Source: Melastoma dodecandrum
Lineage: Eukaryota; Streptophyta; Magnoliopsida; Myrtales; Melastomataceae
NCBI GenBank assembly: GCA_029817715.1
Contig: JARUPY010000606.1
Span: forward strand, 744,001-808,000
Direction of reading: 5' to 3'
Length of the DNA: 64,000 nucleotides
The stretch's first letter is position 1; each line of letters opens with the position of its first letter. The notes under the pieces are model-generated. The model worked only from the letters and a program-made list of their open reading frames with translations, made no database searches and was not told the origin of the DNA. The position numbers and the translations under genes were made by a program. This document shows positions 11,268-24,299 of this stretch, piece after piece.

Positions 11268-12958
11268 ATGCTGAGAACTCGAGGTGGTGCTGAGTCAAAC
11301 AACTCCGAAGACAAAAACTCCGATGGGGGAAATGACAATGATGGAAACAACTCGGGCTCAGCCATTGCTGGAGAGCTGTCTGTTATTATGAATACTCTCC
11401 AACTCTTAATGGAGAGGGTCAGTGCCATCGATCTGAAGCACGACGCTTTCAAGGAAATAATATTATCCAAAATGGAGCCCAGTTTGACTTGGGGGGGTGG
11501 TGATTTAGTGGCAGTAGGTGGCAAGGTTGCCTGTCTCTTAAAACCTGAAGACTATGTGAGGATTACCAGTGAATAGCCCGAGATAATAGGAAAGGTATCG
11601 GCCGCCAAACGCCAATTTGACTACAGTGCCCAGAGAGCCTCGATTGCTGAAGGAAGAAAATGTTTGACATGGAAGATGTCCCTATTGTCCCCGCAGGTCC
11701 TTAGTAGGTCATGCACAATAATCCGCCGCTCGTAATAAAGGAGTATAGGATGGTTGTGCAATAAAACCATCACGTGGCATATCAACCCCCATTCCGAAGG
11801 AGGGAGAATCTTAATTGGCCGGTCGAGAATGAATTCTTTCCTCGTAATGATAACCATGAACGTTCTGAATATTCTCCTCAGCCCATGCACGGAAGGGGAA
11901 TACCAGCGCAAGAAGCGATGGCACCACCAGATCTCGCGCCCGAAGTAAGGGACTACGTAACTCGATTAGTCAAGCGAGCGATCCCTAGGTCAGAGGATAT
12001 GAATGAGGTCCAGCTTTATCGGGCTCCTTGTCCTGACAACATTGATTAGGATTACCCTTTTCCAAGGGGAAACCGTGCTCCTAAATTCGCTCGCTTTAAG
12101 GCGAAGAGGGCATTTCGCCTGCACAGCACGTCGCCCGTTTTACTCATCAGGCAGGAAAAGCTGCCACCAATGGGTTTTGGAAACTTCGTCTGTTTCCTAG
12201 CACTCTCACAGGAGCAACCTTCACGTGGTATGTGAATCTCCCTCCGAACTCAGTGAGGAACTGTGAGGATATGCAGGTGCAGTTCACTCTGACATTCGCC
12301 AAAACTGATACGACAATAACCCTGCAAGACCTCAGTCACATGAAACAACAACATTGTGAACCTGTGGCGGTTTTCCTGAATAAAATCTGGAAAGCGAGGG
12401 TGAGATGCAAAACTTCCGTGTCCGAAGCTGAACTGATAGCCACGCCCAAGACTCTCTCCTCCTTCAACTTCGAAGAAATTAGAAGGAGAAGTATTCAGCG
12501 ACTGGAATGAGTTGGCCAGGAGGGCCATTCGATATGAAAATCTCCTTAGAGAGAAAACTTAGGCAAAAGGAAGTTTGATCTCTAGGCCCTTGATGACCTA
12601 TCAAGCAGAACCAGTGGCAGATGTTGACGTCACCTAATACGTAAAAGGACAACCCCTAACCTGCGATGAGCTGACTAAGAAAAAATACCGGGCTAGAGCC
12701 TCGCTTAAAACCCAAGAAGAGAGGAACTACTCTTTTGATGAGGCAAAGGCGGATGAAATTTTCAAATTCATGCTCCAGAGCGGGCGAAACCGATTAAAAT
12801 CGAGCCATCGAATTCCTCGTACTGAAAGAGAGAAATCTCGAAACTTCTATAAATGGCATGGGTCATTCACACATACAACTGGAGACTGTATTACATTTAG
12901 AAACATGGTCCAGGACCTATTAGAGTCTAAGCAAGTACGCTTCCCGGACTCGAGATAA
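11268..12958 (+). pseudogene. Tat-type gag
   Basis: The first ATG at 11268 opens an acidic N-terminus (SNNSEDKNSDGGNDNDG). The core gag motif follows, in shifted frames, at about 12160-12420: KLRLFPSTLTGATFTWYV, LPPNSVRNCEDMQVQF and the DLSHMKQQHCEPVAVFL block, typical of plant gypsy gag. A downstream nucleocapsid-like motif, FYKWHGSFTHTTGDCITF (about 12844-12900), resembles the Cys/His region of Tat gag. At least three frameshifts and several stops break it. Confidence 0.8.
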
Positions 12959-13187
12959 CAGGTATTAAAATAATCACACCTATTCGGTGACTTAGTTGAC
13001 ATAAATGCTTTTGATGTTAATTATCTACCCAAATCTCATTCATTAATGCAGCGAGACAAAGATCAATCGCTTGAGACTGGCGAAATGGTCATCGCAAACA
13101 TGATGTTCAAAAGGCTGGTCGGCAAAAGGAAACTCAAGTTCCCCAGCGGATCTGAGGAATATACAACCTGATCACTGCCGCTGGCAC

Positions 13188-14458
13188 ATGGATACTTCGC
13201 ATACTACCGACCGATGCCACACCTTTCGAAAATACTTGTTGAGCGAAAGAAAATTAAAATGGTACGACCTAAACCATCTCGAGGAGATGGCTATGGAAAT
13301 CAACACTGGTCCAAAGGTCCACCAGTGCATGGAAAAGCGGCCGAAACAGAGGGGTACCCCACCTCCTAAAAACAGAGGGTTTTGTACTCCTGAAGAACTC
13401 ATGAGACAGGGGGTCACGGGCGAAAGCGAACAGGTTCAGAAAGAGCCCTACACCAAAAAGCTCATCGAGCGACGTTTTGTGGATCGTCTTGGGCCTCAGC
13501 AAGCGAAACTAACTCCAGAGCAAAAAAACCACCCCCACGGCGATAAAGATGCAGTGAGGGAAGGGACTTCGATAGCTTAGTTTCAACAACCGATATGCTC
13601 TGTTACAGGTGAAAACTGATAGCAGCGCACAATGTGCTCATCACCCAGATGTGCCAACTTTGTTGCAACCAATACTTCCTGCTTTTGGCCGGTATAGGGT
13701 CTGAAGGGAAGATCAGGTAGAAAGGGTGGAACCGTCGTTAGGTAACATATCCGACTCTGAATTTACTTACTCTCCGGAGACTCCACTTGAGGACAACCTC
13801 AAAAAGGGTTATGACCCACATAAAAGGGAATTTGTTCCGGTTGATCATCGCCCGCAACTTCCTAAAAACTCACGCTTTATTCGTGTCCCTGTCCTACCAG
13901 CTACGAATACCTGGCAGAGGGTAAGCACAGGGATACAACCCCAGGTGCCTCCTGAAAAGACAAAAAAGCGAAAAGATAGGAGAGCGCGACACGGAGAAGC
14001 GTACCAAAATGGCGGCTTCCAACACTCAAAAAACTAAGGTGACCGGAGCTAGTAGCAATGTCCTCATGCTACCAGTTGAATTTGCTAAAAAGGACAACAG
14101 CCAGGTAAAAGGAGCAATAAAGCAAGTCAAGGAGATGACACTGAAACAAAGGTACGCGATGGGAGATCCAAACGTTGGCCCTCTAGGCGAAGCAGGCTAC
14201 GATTTCTTGGTTTCGTATGACGGGCCACGTTTAGTATCGCCACAGAACCCAGTTATCCAAACTGGATGGGGCGAAAGCCTACAGCTTGAAGCCAGTGAAG
14301 ACCTGATCCCGTTGGATAAAGACATGCACGCGGCCGGGATACAGAGTAACGGCGACACTAATCAGACAGAGACGGACTTGGAGCCCGATAGACTCCTCGA
14401 CCCACCTTCGTCTATTGGTGACCGAAACAGCCAACCCGATATCGGATGTCTTAGATAG
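13188..14458 (+). pseudogene. Tat-type protease/linker region
   Basis: Three successive open segments (13188-13580, 13726-14037, 14009-14458) lie between gag and RT. One carries RRFVDRLGP, a degenerate version of the VFDRLG motif that marks the gag-pol linker of Tat elements. A second zinc-like motif, DTSHTTDRCHTFRKYL, is near 13190. No clean protease active site can be read. Confidence 0.55.
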
Positions 14459-14659
14459 ACTAACTAGCTATAAGACATCCAGAATAATTGGAGCATTATG
14501 TAACGTGTTTCCTTCGACATGCCAAGGCATGCCTGATATTCATTCGATTAACAAAGAAGTCCCTAATACTTCTGTTATCCCATGCGATCCTTTGAGTGAA
14601 ATAAACTTGGGAACCGCTGATTCACCATATGTTACCTACCTTAGCTCACTCATAAGCGA

Positions 14660-15313
14660 AGGCGAAGCGCATAACAAAAGTGAAATCCTTCATACTTACA
14701 AAGACTGCTTTGCTTGGAATTACACAGACATGCCTGGTCTTGATCGAGCCTGGTTGAACATTCACTACCAATATACCTTCATTTTAAACCTGTGAAACAA
14801 ACTCCAAGGAGGATGTCACAGAAAGTAGCAAGATGGTCTACGATGAAATTAAGAAGCTCTTCAAAGCTAGTTATATAAGAATGATTAAATATGTTGATTG
14901 GATTTCTAGCATAGTGCCCGTCGTAAAAAACGACAAGATCGGAGCGTGCATAGCTTTCCGCAATCTAACAGAGCGACACCCAAAGACGAATATCCCATGC
15001 CAGTCGCTAACGATGTCATAGACAAATCGGCAAGGCATGAGCTATTGTCCTTTATGGACGGATACTCTAGATATCAAATCTTCATCGCCGAAGATGATGT
15101 GCATAAAACAGCATTCAGAGCCCTCTCAAGATTTTCGAATGGGTTGTCATGCCTTTCGGATTAAAGAATGCTAGAGCCATATATCAAGGGGCAATGAACC
15201 TCATCTTTGGCCCCTTAATAGGAAAGACAATTGAGGTGTATATCAATGATGTGGTAGTCAAATCCAAGTGAATGCAAGATCATCACGCCCATCTAGGCGA
15301 GGCGTTCGAAAAG
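14660..15313 (+). pseudogene. Tat-type reverse transcriptase, truncated, with altered active site
   Basis: Recognisable blocks in several frames are CFAWNYTDMPGLD, WISSIVPVVKND, LLSFMDGYSRYQIFIAEDD, KTAF and VVMPFGLKNARAIYQ. The catalytic YxDD appears as VYINDVVVKS (about 15236-15268), an Asp-to-Asn change at the first catalytic position. The sequence is cut about 45 bases later. Family assignment to Tat rests on the MPGLD entry motif and the spacing of these blocks. Confidence 0.85.
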
Positions 15314-15318
15314 AATTC

Positions 15319-17340
15319 TGGAGTTTCTGCTCGGACATTTGCGTTGTGTTGGTTTATTTGTTTTTCGGTTAAGGTTTCTGCTGAATGCATAGGGAGATAA
15401 CCGTTTGCGCAAAAAGTAAATAAGACACGTAAAGTTTATAATGGTTCGGCAATTGCCTACGTCTACTCTTCACCCTTATAGAATGCAATTCATTATTGAA
15501 CACTTACAGCTATTACAATAAGGACAGAAGGTATAACAAACTTTGCAAAAGTTATTGTAGATAGCCCTTCGACTTTTCCATAGAGAATGTACTAATAGAA
15601 GGTACCGGGACACTTTTATAGTGTTGAAGATGATGCATATAACCATTCGGCTTTTCTACTCAAAGTAACCCGATGAGTTGTGATCAGTAACACTTCGGGT
15701 TGTGCACAGAGACTTGTGACTAACTCCAAAAACTCTCTAGTGGAGGTTTGACATTGAAGACAATGACTAACTCCACAATCCCTATTATTGGGGTTCTATA
15801 AAACGTGGCAGCTCCACGCAAGCACGTAGCCGCCCTACACAGGTGGACATCCCCTCTATCCAAGGATGGATTTTCCCTCGGGCTACTCCACAACCTGCTT
15901 AGCTCCTCACCAAAACTTTTGGGATGCTTGGTTCTTCACCAAGCATCCGTGGGGCTTCTCCCAAGCTTCCGCAGGTGTTTCCCTTCTACAGAAACATCAA
16001 TGTCCGTGTTTTACCGTGATCCTTCTAACCGTGGTCCTTCTTCTACTCACTGTCTTGGCATGTATACACTCTGACTTCTCCCTAAGCCTGGTATACGTTC
16101 GCCACAACACAGTGCAACCAGATCCTTTGAGACCTCACTCACGCCTCGTACTGCTTACACCCTAGACATCAGCTTTCTGTACATATGAACAAATTAGTTA
16201 CAAAACAACCTATACTAGTACCTTACTTGATTCCTCCAAACGTGGCCCTTATTCTGCTCACTGTCCCGACACGTATACATCCCGACTTCTTCTTAAGTCT
16301 GATGCACGTCCGCCACGCTACAGTGTAGCCAGATCCTTCACGACCTCACTGACGTCCGGTCCATCTTGTACCCTAGGCACCCCCACCTTCTGCAACCGAA
16401 TGCTCAACCCCAAAGAGATCGGAAGCTCACAAGTCTCTGAAGCTATAATGTCGTATACACTATGATACAATCAATCTCCACATCCAGTTGACTAGCTAAC
16501 AAATAATTATATCTTATACAAAATGCTAAGCACATATTTATAAGGTGCAACAGCTGATGGAAGGCTCTACAAAACAAGGAAACAAAGGCCAAATAAAATG
16601 CTTCCTCATTGTGAGAGATGGCCCTTATCATTTAAGGATCAATCATGTCATCTGATCAAAATTGGGTTCACGATTCTAAGAGATAGGTCTTGTAGAAGAT
16701 TCAGACAGATAAGCTTCGTCAGGCTTCTGTAAATGGTTATCAGATAATCTTGATTTTCATAAGTGGTTGACAGATCTTTTGCATACGGACACATATGGGA
16801 TGCGTCCATATTCAGATGGCTTGTCATTTGCCATGATTCATAATGAATCTGGACATGTTTAGGTGCAAGAGAAAAGGTTAATTGACCGTTGTATAGTTCC
16901 AGATCAATCTGCAGAACCTTGTATCTACATTTTCCATGTAGGGAGTGATTTATCCCTTGAAGAGAATGGATCAATCCACATGGAATTAAACAGTAATCAA
17001 AATTATTTTAAACCATTTTAATTTGCATAATATACCATACTAATATAATTAAATAGTCAGATATTAATTAAATAAATTATGGTGATGATTAGATGACAGA
17101 AGTTACGTATAAGACTGTCCCTATAGATTAACCTTCTGAAAAATAGTCTAAGCTTACTTTCTGCACAGCAGAAATTTACCTTATATATGGTATCATCAAA
17201 ATTATACTAACAGAAACCTCCTAATTTTTCTTTTATGTCATCCACGTAATCTGTTTTGTATTTTATTCACATAATTTGATTTCTACACTTGAAAACTTAC
17301 TTTTCAAATATCACAATAACAACACTATCAAAACACAGTT
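15319..17340 (-). repeat. Copia (Sire-type) LTR-like block
   Basis: Near its left side it contains GGTTCGGCAATTGCCTACGT, matching the same place in the copia LTRs at 42.1 and 53.3 kb. Its right end (about 17275-17335) shares CACTTGAAAAC and TTTTCAAATATCACAATAAC with the ends of the other LTRs. It probably represents a separate or partner LTR. No coding sequence follows on either side, and no target duplication could be found. Confidence 0.5.
16021..16378. repeat. Tandem duplication of about 211 bp inside the copia LTR-like block
   Basis: Copy one (about 16021-16170) and copy two (about 16232-16378) share GTGG-CCTT-TTCT-CTCACTGTC, the ACGT-CGCCAC segment and the CAGATCCTT-GACCTCACT segment. 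They are diverged but aligned at constant spacing. Confidence 0.7.
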
Positions 17341-20300
17341 ATGAGAACACCCACATGTTTGCAATGATTACATCGTTTCTTCCCCTCGTTTCATCCTTCG
17401 TAGAATGCAGAGAGAAAAAGAAATAAAATTATTTACTCGGAAAGTTGTTGCTAATTGTTTTAAAAAAAAATAAATTATCATTTCTTTTTTTACGTATAAA
17501 GAAACATTAAAAAGCCAAAATTATTATTCATCCTCGTTCCAAGTAGACCTGCAGTGGGATCTTTATTTATTTATAATATTTGGTGATAAGTAGATGTGAG
17601 GCCATATTTAGTGGGATGCATCTGTGGCCAGCACGTTGGTTTCAATTTATTTGACTTATGGTTACATTCATATTGGATAAGTCTCTACCACCAAACGTTA
17701 CTGAGTAGTCGGATTCACGAGGCGGGCGTCCAGTTTCAAACACGTGCCTCAATCGTATTTAAAAAAAAAAAAACAGATGAAGATGACAGAAAACAAAAGT
17801 ATTGGAAATTAAACGGACACGTTTCAGGATTGCCTTTTCTATGTATATAACACGTGTTTGCCTTGTAACAATAATTTAAAATATACCTTCAGATTTGTTA
17901 ATATTTTATTTTATCTTATCTTTAATAGTCCAACATCTTACGTCAAATATGTATTTATATTTATTTTATTTTTTAAACGTAGAAGGGGAACCGAATTTTC
18001 TTAGCATACGTGTCCTTATTTTCGTCCAGTTGATTTTGTTGGGATGGAAAATAAACTGAAGAGACGGTTCAATTAGATGAAAATAATGGAGGTTGGTCCT
18101 GACTCCTACCCCCATCCAAGGACTAACCTTCAAAATTTTCAAAGATTTAGTTTCTCTTTAAAGTTCATTGAAAAAAGATTAGACAAACGCAAAATATACG
18201 ATAATATCAAAAATTATTACAAAACTTTTTGTTTTGTCAAAAACTTAGTTTGTTATATGATTTTTTCACTAACTTTTGTTTCTATATTGATTTTTGTCAA
18301 TCTTGGTTTTTACCATGAGAAAACCAAACATGTCTTAATCTATAAATTTTAATTATTGACTAAAAAAGTTAAAAAAATGGGAAATAATATTGAAACATTT
18401 CATGTGTTTTTTATTATAGGATTTTAATGGTTAAATTAAGTAAGGTGGAAGTCGAAGTTGGATTGTAGTTATTGATGCTGTTAAGAAACTGTAAAATCGA
18501 AGAAGGTCGGATGATGGCTCTATTGTGGGGTTACTACTACATGTAAGGTGATTTGCAAGACGATACAATGAGTGGTTAGAATTCAACTACTATAGGAGAA
18601 ATGTTAGAAAATATTAAGGCATTGTTTAGTTTAATCATAGTAAAATCCAAGATTGGTCACAAAAATTTACAACTCTAAAGATAGTGATAGTATTATATAA
18701 TAAAAAAAGATTTTAACAAAAAAAAATTAATGACATAATTTATGATATTATCATAATTCTTACGAAAGAATTTAAAAGTTTTAGTTTTTCTTGATATTTC
18801 GATTTAATAATAGTAGAACTAATGTACAACTTGAGTTTTTAGTGACGTGTACTACCTTTAAGAATTGTCATGAGTAACCGCCCCATCATAGCTAGTGTTG
18901 GGGGCAAACTGACGACGACCACTTCTGGTAAAGAATCAGTCGTCAATAGGTTTTCGGGTTACGATGACAAATAAGTGGTATCGAGAAAAATTGGATTGAT
19001 GCTGATGCAGACTAGTGAAATGGCCATTTAATTTGACCAAAATTGTTATACCAAAGAGCTTTTGAAAAATAGAAAAACGTTCCCCCATTTGACTAAAGAT
19101 GGACTCTGCATCAGACATGGATTCTGAGTCAGCAATGACATCTATACATGCTCCACATTAGAAATTTCAAGAATCATGATAAAATCAAATCAATAGTTAT
19201 ACATTAGATCACGACAACGTATTTGTGTTTCTTCGGTTAGAAAATCTTCAGTCGAAACTATTTAATGTTTTAGAAACCTGTTTTTATTTTCGTTAGTCAG
19301 TCGAAGGAGGCCGTCTTGTCGACAGAAACGGAAATTGGTAAGAGATTTGGGGCCCTCAAATCATATTTTTGTATGGAAAATGCCCTCGATTGAATTGGTA
19401 GAACATTTATAAGAACAAATATTTTCAAACTAAGATGATAAGCCGGAAAGAAAACCCAAGACGTTTAAATTCCAATCGAGAATTTCAACTTCGAAGTTTG
19501 AAAGCATTACTTCTCCTCCTGGGGCCGAATAGGAATGCCGTAAAGAGTGTCTTGTGATTCTCAATCATGGAAGTTCTTGTCAAAGGAAAAATTAAAGAGG
19601 TTAATTAGGGGATTGGGTTTGATGGGAAATTGATTGAGATTCCTACGCGTCTAGTAAATTCCAAATAAAAAAAGTGTTTCTCATTCCTTCTCAATATGGA
19701 AATAAGAATGAGCAGAGGCCTCTACCATCTTAATTATAGGAAAAGCCTGTTTCGTATTCTTGAAATACAGTCGTGCTGAATACTCTAGTATGAATGACTT
19801 TGCTGCTAGTATAATTTCATCATGCTTAAGCCAGATAAGTGTCCGGGCTATGCACAGAAAAAGGAAGTAACAAAGAGAGAAAGAGGGGTGGGGAAGTGGT
19901 ACCACAACACAAATGCACGGATTAACGGCGTGCCGCTTCCTTTGATTTCGAACCCTAAAAAGGGAACTTTGCGTGGACCACTTTGATAATTGCATAGATT
20001 TTTGGGCGATGATATCACGAGTGTATGCACAATTCATGAATCTCTGGTTCCATGGCCGCATTCTTTTTCTTGTAAGGACATATAGATTAAAGTGAGTCGA
20101 CATGTATTTTATTCGTGAAAATTCTCCATTCGGTGTTTGCAGCAGCTTTGTGTATCTACGTTAGCCCGACATGGAAAACGATTTAGCAGTTCCTCGTACC
20201 TCATTCACCTTATCGATCAAGCATCTGAGAAATATCCGACGCTGGTGTCAATAGAAACCCACGTACGATGCATTACCTGATCAAAAGTTGAACTTATTGA

Positions 20301-22600
20301 CTCATTATCGTCCTGGCAACCAATTATCCTGTTAGCAGGCGTACCATTATATTATTTATGGAAACATTAGATCCGTAGGCGAGCAATCGGGTTACGATGA
20401 TAAGTTTGGTGTTTCCTGGAGGGCAATAAATCGAACAAACCCAAAGTTGGAAAGAGGCAACCAAGAAAAGAGGGAGAAAAAAAAAAGGAGAGGCGATGGA
20501 CCATACTAAAAGTAAGTGAGAAGAGTTTAGGACAGTGATAGGACATTTCTTTTCTATTTGTTTTGATGAGGGTCTGAAATTGTGCAATTGCCAGGCCCAT
20601 TTCGTCGTCTTTTAACACAACTACAAAAAAAAGGTAAAAGGGGTTCGAAGGAAGAAACAAAAATGTGTGTCTGTGTGGGGTTGGGGGGGGGGGGGGGGGG
20701 AATAGAATAGAAGGTGCAAAGCTGCAAATTGCCAAACGACAGCATGGGTAACTGCCATATATGAACACACATTTACAACACAACAGCCTATGTTTTCTTG
20801 ATGATAACCCTAAAACGATCTCTACTGTTTTTTTCCGTACTATCGCTATCCATCTAACTATCTAGATGGGATGGCAGACAGCCATCGGCATCATCACTAT
20901 CGTAGGGCCCCTCCCATTACACTACTCCCTGTTTGACAATAAAAGATAACCGAGTAGAACAGCATCACAAATTTAAGATGCTTAGAGGTGGCAATATTTA
21001 AAGTCTTATGGAAAATGGATCTTATCAGTAATTAATTCATGTCCATCTCCTCCGATCTAGGAGTAGAAGTAATAATTATCAGGAAACTATCCAAGACATT
21101 GATATTTTTTTTTATGAAAGTAAGACTATCTTAATCAATGAATTCTGAAACGAGAGATTTATATAGCGGGGGGGGGGGGAGGGAACTGAATATTTTCTAA
21201 CAAGGGGGTTGACAAGGACAACTCATTAAAGCCAATTCCAACCCCCCCACCCCAACAAGAAAATTACAGTGTTTTACACGACTCTCATGTCCAGTCCAAT
21301 GAACTGAATGTGTGTAGGATTAGATCGTTGAGTGGATAGAGTACGAAATATAACAAAGCCTATGCAACCTTAGGAAAAAGCTGGAAATGACTGATGAGTT
21401 AATTTTCTCAATTTCTTTCTGGGTGTGGAAGGGAATGGGACAAAGTTGGGAAGACTTTTAGCGGGCGATGGCAGGCCTGACACTGGACCCTATCTTTCGT
21501 GGAGTAAATACTTTGTTTTCCCTATTGCATATTCATGTTACATAAATAATTATATCATTTTATTTTTAAATTTTTTAAAACGTTTTGTGAATTTATATTT
21601 TTTTATCACGTCATATCACTCCCAACATTTTATCCCCTGGTGTATGATGCCCAATGCATCTGGATAGTAAGCAATATGGGGAGCAAGAGGACTGGTGTCA
21701 TGTTCATTCTTCATCCCAACTCACCTCACTCTCTCACGCCTTCTCAATAAGTGTTGCCCATAATAGAGGATGGGGTGTGAGCCTCTGTTAGCCCTCGGAC
21801 ACGACGTGTACCGGTCACGAATAAGATATGGCTATATTGTTCCGTGCCGCCGTGGGACATGTGAGTTATATTTGAGCGGTCGGGGCACAGATGCGGAAAA
21901 TGTGCCCATCAATTCAATGGTTTGAGCCAAACCCCTAGAAGCTAAGCTTTTTGAGCATGACCTACTGCATAAAAAGGAGTGGAGTGGATGAGAATTGGGT
22001 GGGGGGGGGGGGGGGGGCGGGGGTTTCAGTTTGGTTGGACTCCTCAATCCAAGTTAGATCGAGGTCCCCCCCCCCCCCAAGGAAAAAATATTGAAAGAGA
22101 GAGTGGGGAGTGGCCTCACTTTCTCTTTTTCACTGAAGAGTTTTCCTGCAACACTTTGGCATCTACTAGAGATAAGTACCACCCCATCCCATAAAAGGAC
22201 TTGTCGAATCATATAGTTCGATCATCCCTTGGCTTCGAATGATCACGTTTCCTTTGAATAATGCTTATGCCCTTAGTGAGAGATTCGAACCTAAGTACTC
22301 CAACCTTAACCTCGGGTTATTTGTTCCCTCGAAGACGTTGTACGTCATTCCAGTTGGGGTTTTTAATCCATAAAAATAACGTGGACGAACCTCAAAGTCC
22401 AATATTGCGTTGATGGAATCAAGTCAAAGGCCCAAATTTGTATGGGCCTTTACACCACAGATAAATTGTTTTGGTAAATTTATCATATTTTAGTCAACCA
22501 TTCATCTCAAGAATCACCAAACTTCCAATTTCAAACCAAACCAAACATGGAGATGTTGCCGCGGAATTTGCCTTCTCGCAATACGTATCGAATTTTACAG
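17341..22600. other. AT-rich intergenic DNA without recognisable genes
   Basis: No domain could be recognised in any frame. Notable features are homopolymer runs: 18 Gs at 20683-20700, 12 Gs at 21168-21179, 17 Gs at 22001-22017 and 13 Cs at 22066-22078. Elsewhere there are only short A/T tracts. Confidence 0.5.
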
Positions 22601-22640
22601 TGAACGATGTGGTTGCCGTAAAGTAAAGTAAACGCAATAC

Positions 22641-23075
22641 TGGAATTTAATACGACGGTACTGAATTTACAGCGTGTGGGGTTGAACACCGCAAACTAAA
22701 TGGATGCAAGTATGACAGATAAACACAATATCAGAATTTAATGCGACTATAGCGAGCTTACAGCGTTACATTTACACACATAAATTGAACGGGAAACAAC
22801 AGAAAAGGCCTGGTGAGGCTTCACGACGGTCGGAGGCGGATGAGTGGCGATCGAGGCAAACTCCTCTGCTGGAATTCACCCTTATGGAGCGGAAGAGTCG
22901 TTAACGACGGCGGAATTTAATGCGATGGCACCGAGGTGGAGCTCGACGTCAGAATTTAATGCGACGACGTCGATGGGCAGAGTTGAAGTGGTGGCAGGTC
23001 AACGGTGGTGGAATTTAATGCACGACACCGAGGATGGACGGAGGAGTGTCAACAACGTCGGAATTTAATGCGCGA
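22641..23075. repeat. Dispersed array of a GAATTTAATGCGAC-type motif
   Basis: The motif (T/C/G)GGAATTTAATGCG or a close variant occurs at 22641, 22732, 22911, 22950, 23010 and 23060, mostly followed by (A)CGAC and preceded by GACG- or GGTG-like bases. The copies share orientation but not a constant spacing. The array precedes the second Tat element and may be part of its LTR or leader. Confidence 0.7.
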
Positions 23076-23315
23076 TGCTGAGGTTGGAGTTCATGACGCC
23101 GGTAAAAAGGAAAAGGAAAAAGGATAAAAGTCTTAGAGTCTGCTTGAGTTGTTATGTGTGTTGTTCGTAGAGAATCCAACTGAGATTTTATAGATGTCTT
23201 CAATCAACGGGTAAAATCACGTTTTCCTTGGCGATTGTTGATCTTTAAGCATGTTCTCCACTTTAATTGTTTAGGCAGAACCACGTACCTTAATTTGGGG
23301 AGAATCTAATTTGGT

Positions 23316-23466
23316 GAAAATATATTTTAATATATATTTTCATATTGGATATAATATTTATATTAAATTAAAGATCCTCTTGAGAGGCTCATCAGATCGA
23401 CTGATTGAAAATATTTTAATATATTTTCACTTTGGATATAATATTTATATTAAATCAAAGATTCTC
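23316..23466. repeat. AT-rich direct repeat with period of about 91 bp
   Basis: The segment at 23316-23380 (AATATATTTTAATATAT then TTGGATATAATATTTATAT) recurs at 23407-23466. It is followed by several TTTCTCGAGA repeats up to 23640. Probably LTR or leader DNA of the adjacent Tat element. Confidence 0.7.
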
Positions 23467-24299
23467 AAGATGCTTTCTCTAGGCTCTTCAGTCTTATCCT
23501 GATTGATTGTTTTTTTATATAAATTCTATGTATTCTCTCGTAATATATAGATTTTTTCGAGACTCTTCAATCAAATATTCTTTCTCGAGACGTTCTCCTC
23601 AACAGTCTCTTCAATTAAGATTTTTTCTCGAGATGATAACCAAAGATCTTTCTTGAGAGTGACTTGCTCTTATCGAGAATGGCCGAAATTTCCATGTGTC
23701 AACATTAAGCCACCCGTTTGTATCGTGATGTCAACCAATGTTTACATGGTTCGGCATCACGAATCTCAATGTTTTCAATACACACCCCTTCGATGTGGCC
23801 CTTAATAGATAATCTCGAGCGACGAAGTCTCGATGTGTATGATCTCGAGGAAGATAACTTCGCGCAATAATTTGATTATGACCCTCCTCATCTTGTATTA
23901 GGCAATTTACTTCTTTCGACAATTATTAAAATGACGACGAAGTTCCATTTGACTACTTAATTTCTGGGTGTGATGTAATCAAAACATTCGAACGATTTTC
24001 TCGACCCAATTGATTGGGAGAATAGAATGAAATTTCTTTATTTCCCTTCCATATAAGATGGTAATGAACACCGGGAGGAAAAATTATCTAATAAGCTTCG
24101 AAGACTTGGAATTAAGGATCTTATTAAGGCCAGGATAACGAGATTTCTCGCGAGTATTTTCCTGCATTGCCTTTATAAGCAAATAATGTTGCCTTCGATA
24201 TTTCGTCTTCATCATGTCTCTTGAAAAGCTCGAGATAATAACCACACTAAGAAGTCGGATCGCTAACTCTTTGCTACTTAGGCTTTAAGTGCCCAAGAT

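Larger units (their letters stand above)
10523..15313 (+). mobile_element. Truncated Ty3/gypsy Tat-type retrotransposon
   Basis: Contains, in order on the plus strand, a 5' LTR with TATA box, a primer-binding-like site, gag, a protease/linker region and the first half of reverse transcriptase. It stops abruptly at about 15313, where copia LTR-like sequence begins. RNase H, integrase and the 3' LTR are absent. Multiple frameshifts and stops show it is dead. Confidence 0.85.

Noticed and set aside
10518..15318. AATTC directly before the Tat LTR (10518-10522) and again after its last recognisable sequence (15314-15318), suggesting a target duplication.
   Set aside because: The right side is inside a truncated RT, not at an LTR end in CA, so the match is most likely chance.
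20324..20783. 138-codon minus-strand frame rich in Pro/Phe.
   Set aside because: Generated by the G18 run and purine-rich DNA; no family resemblance.
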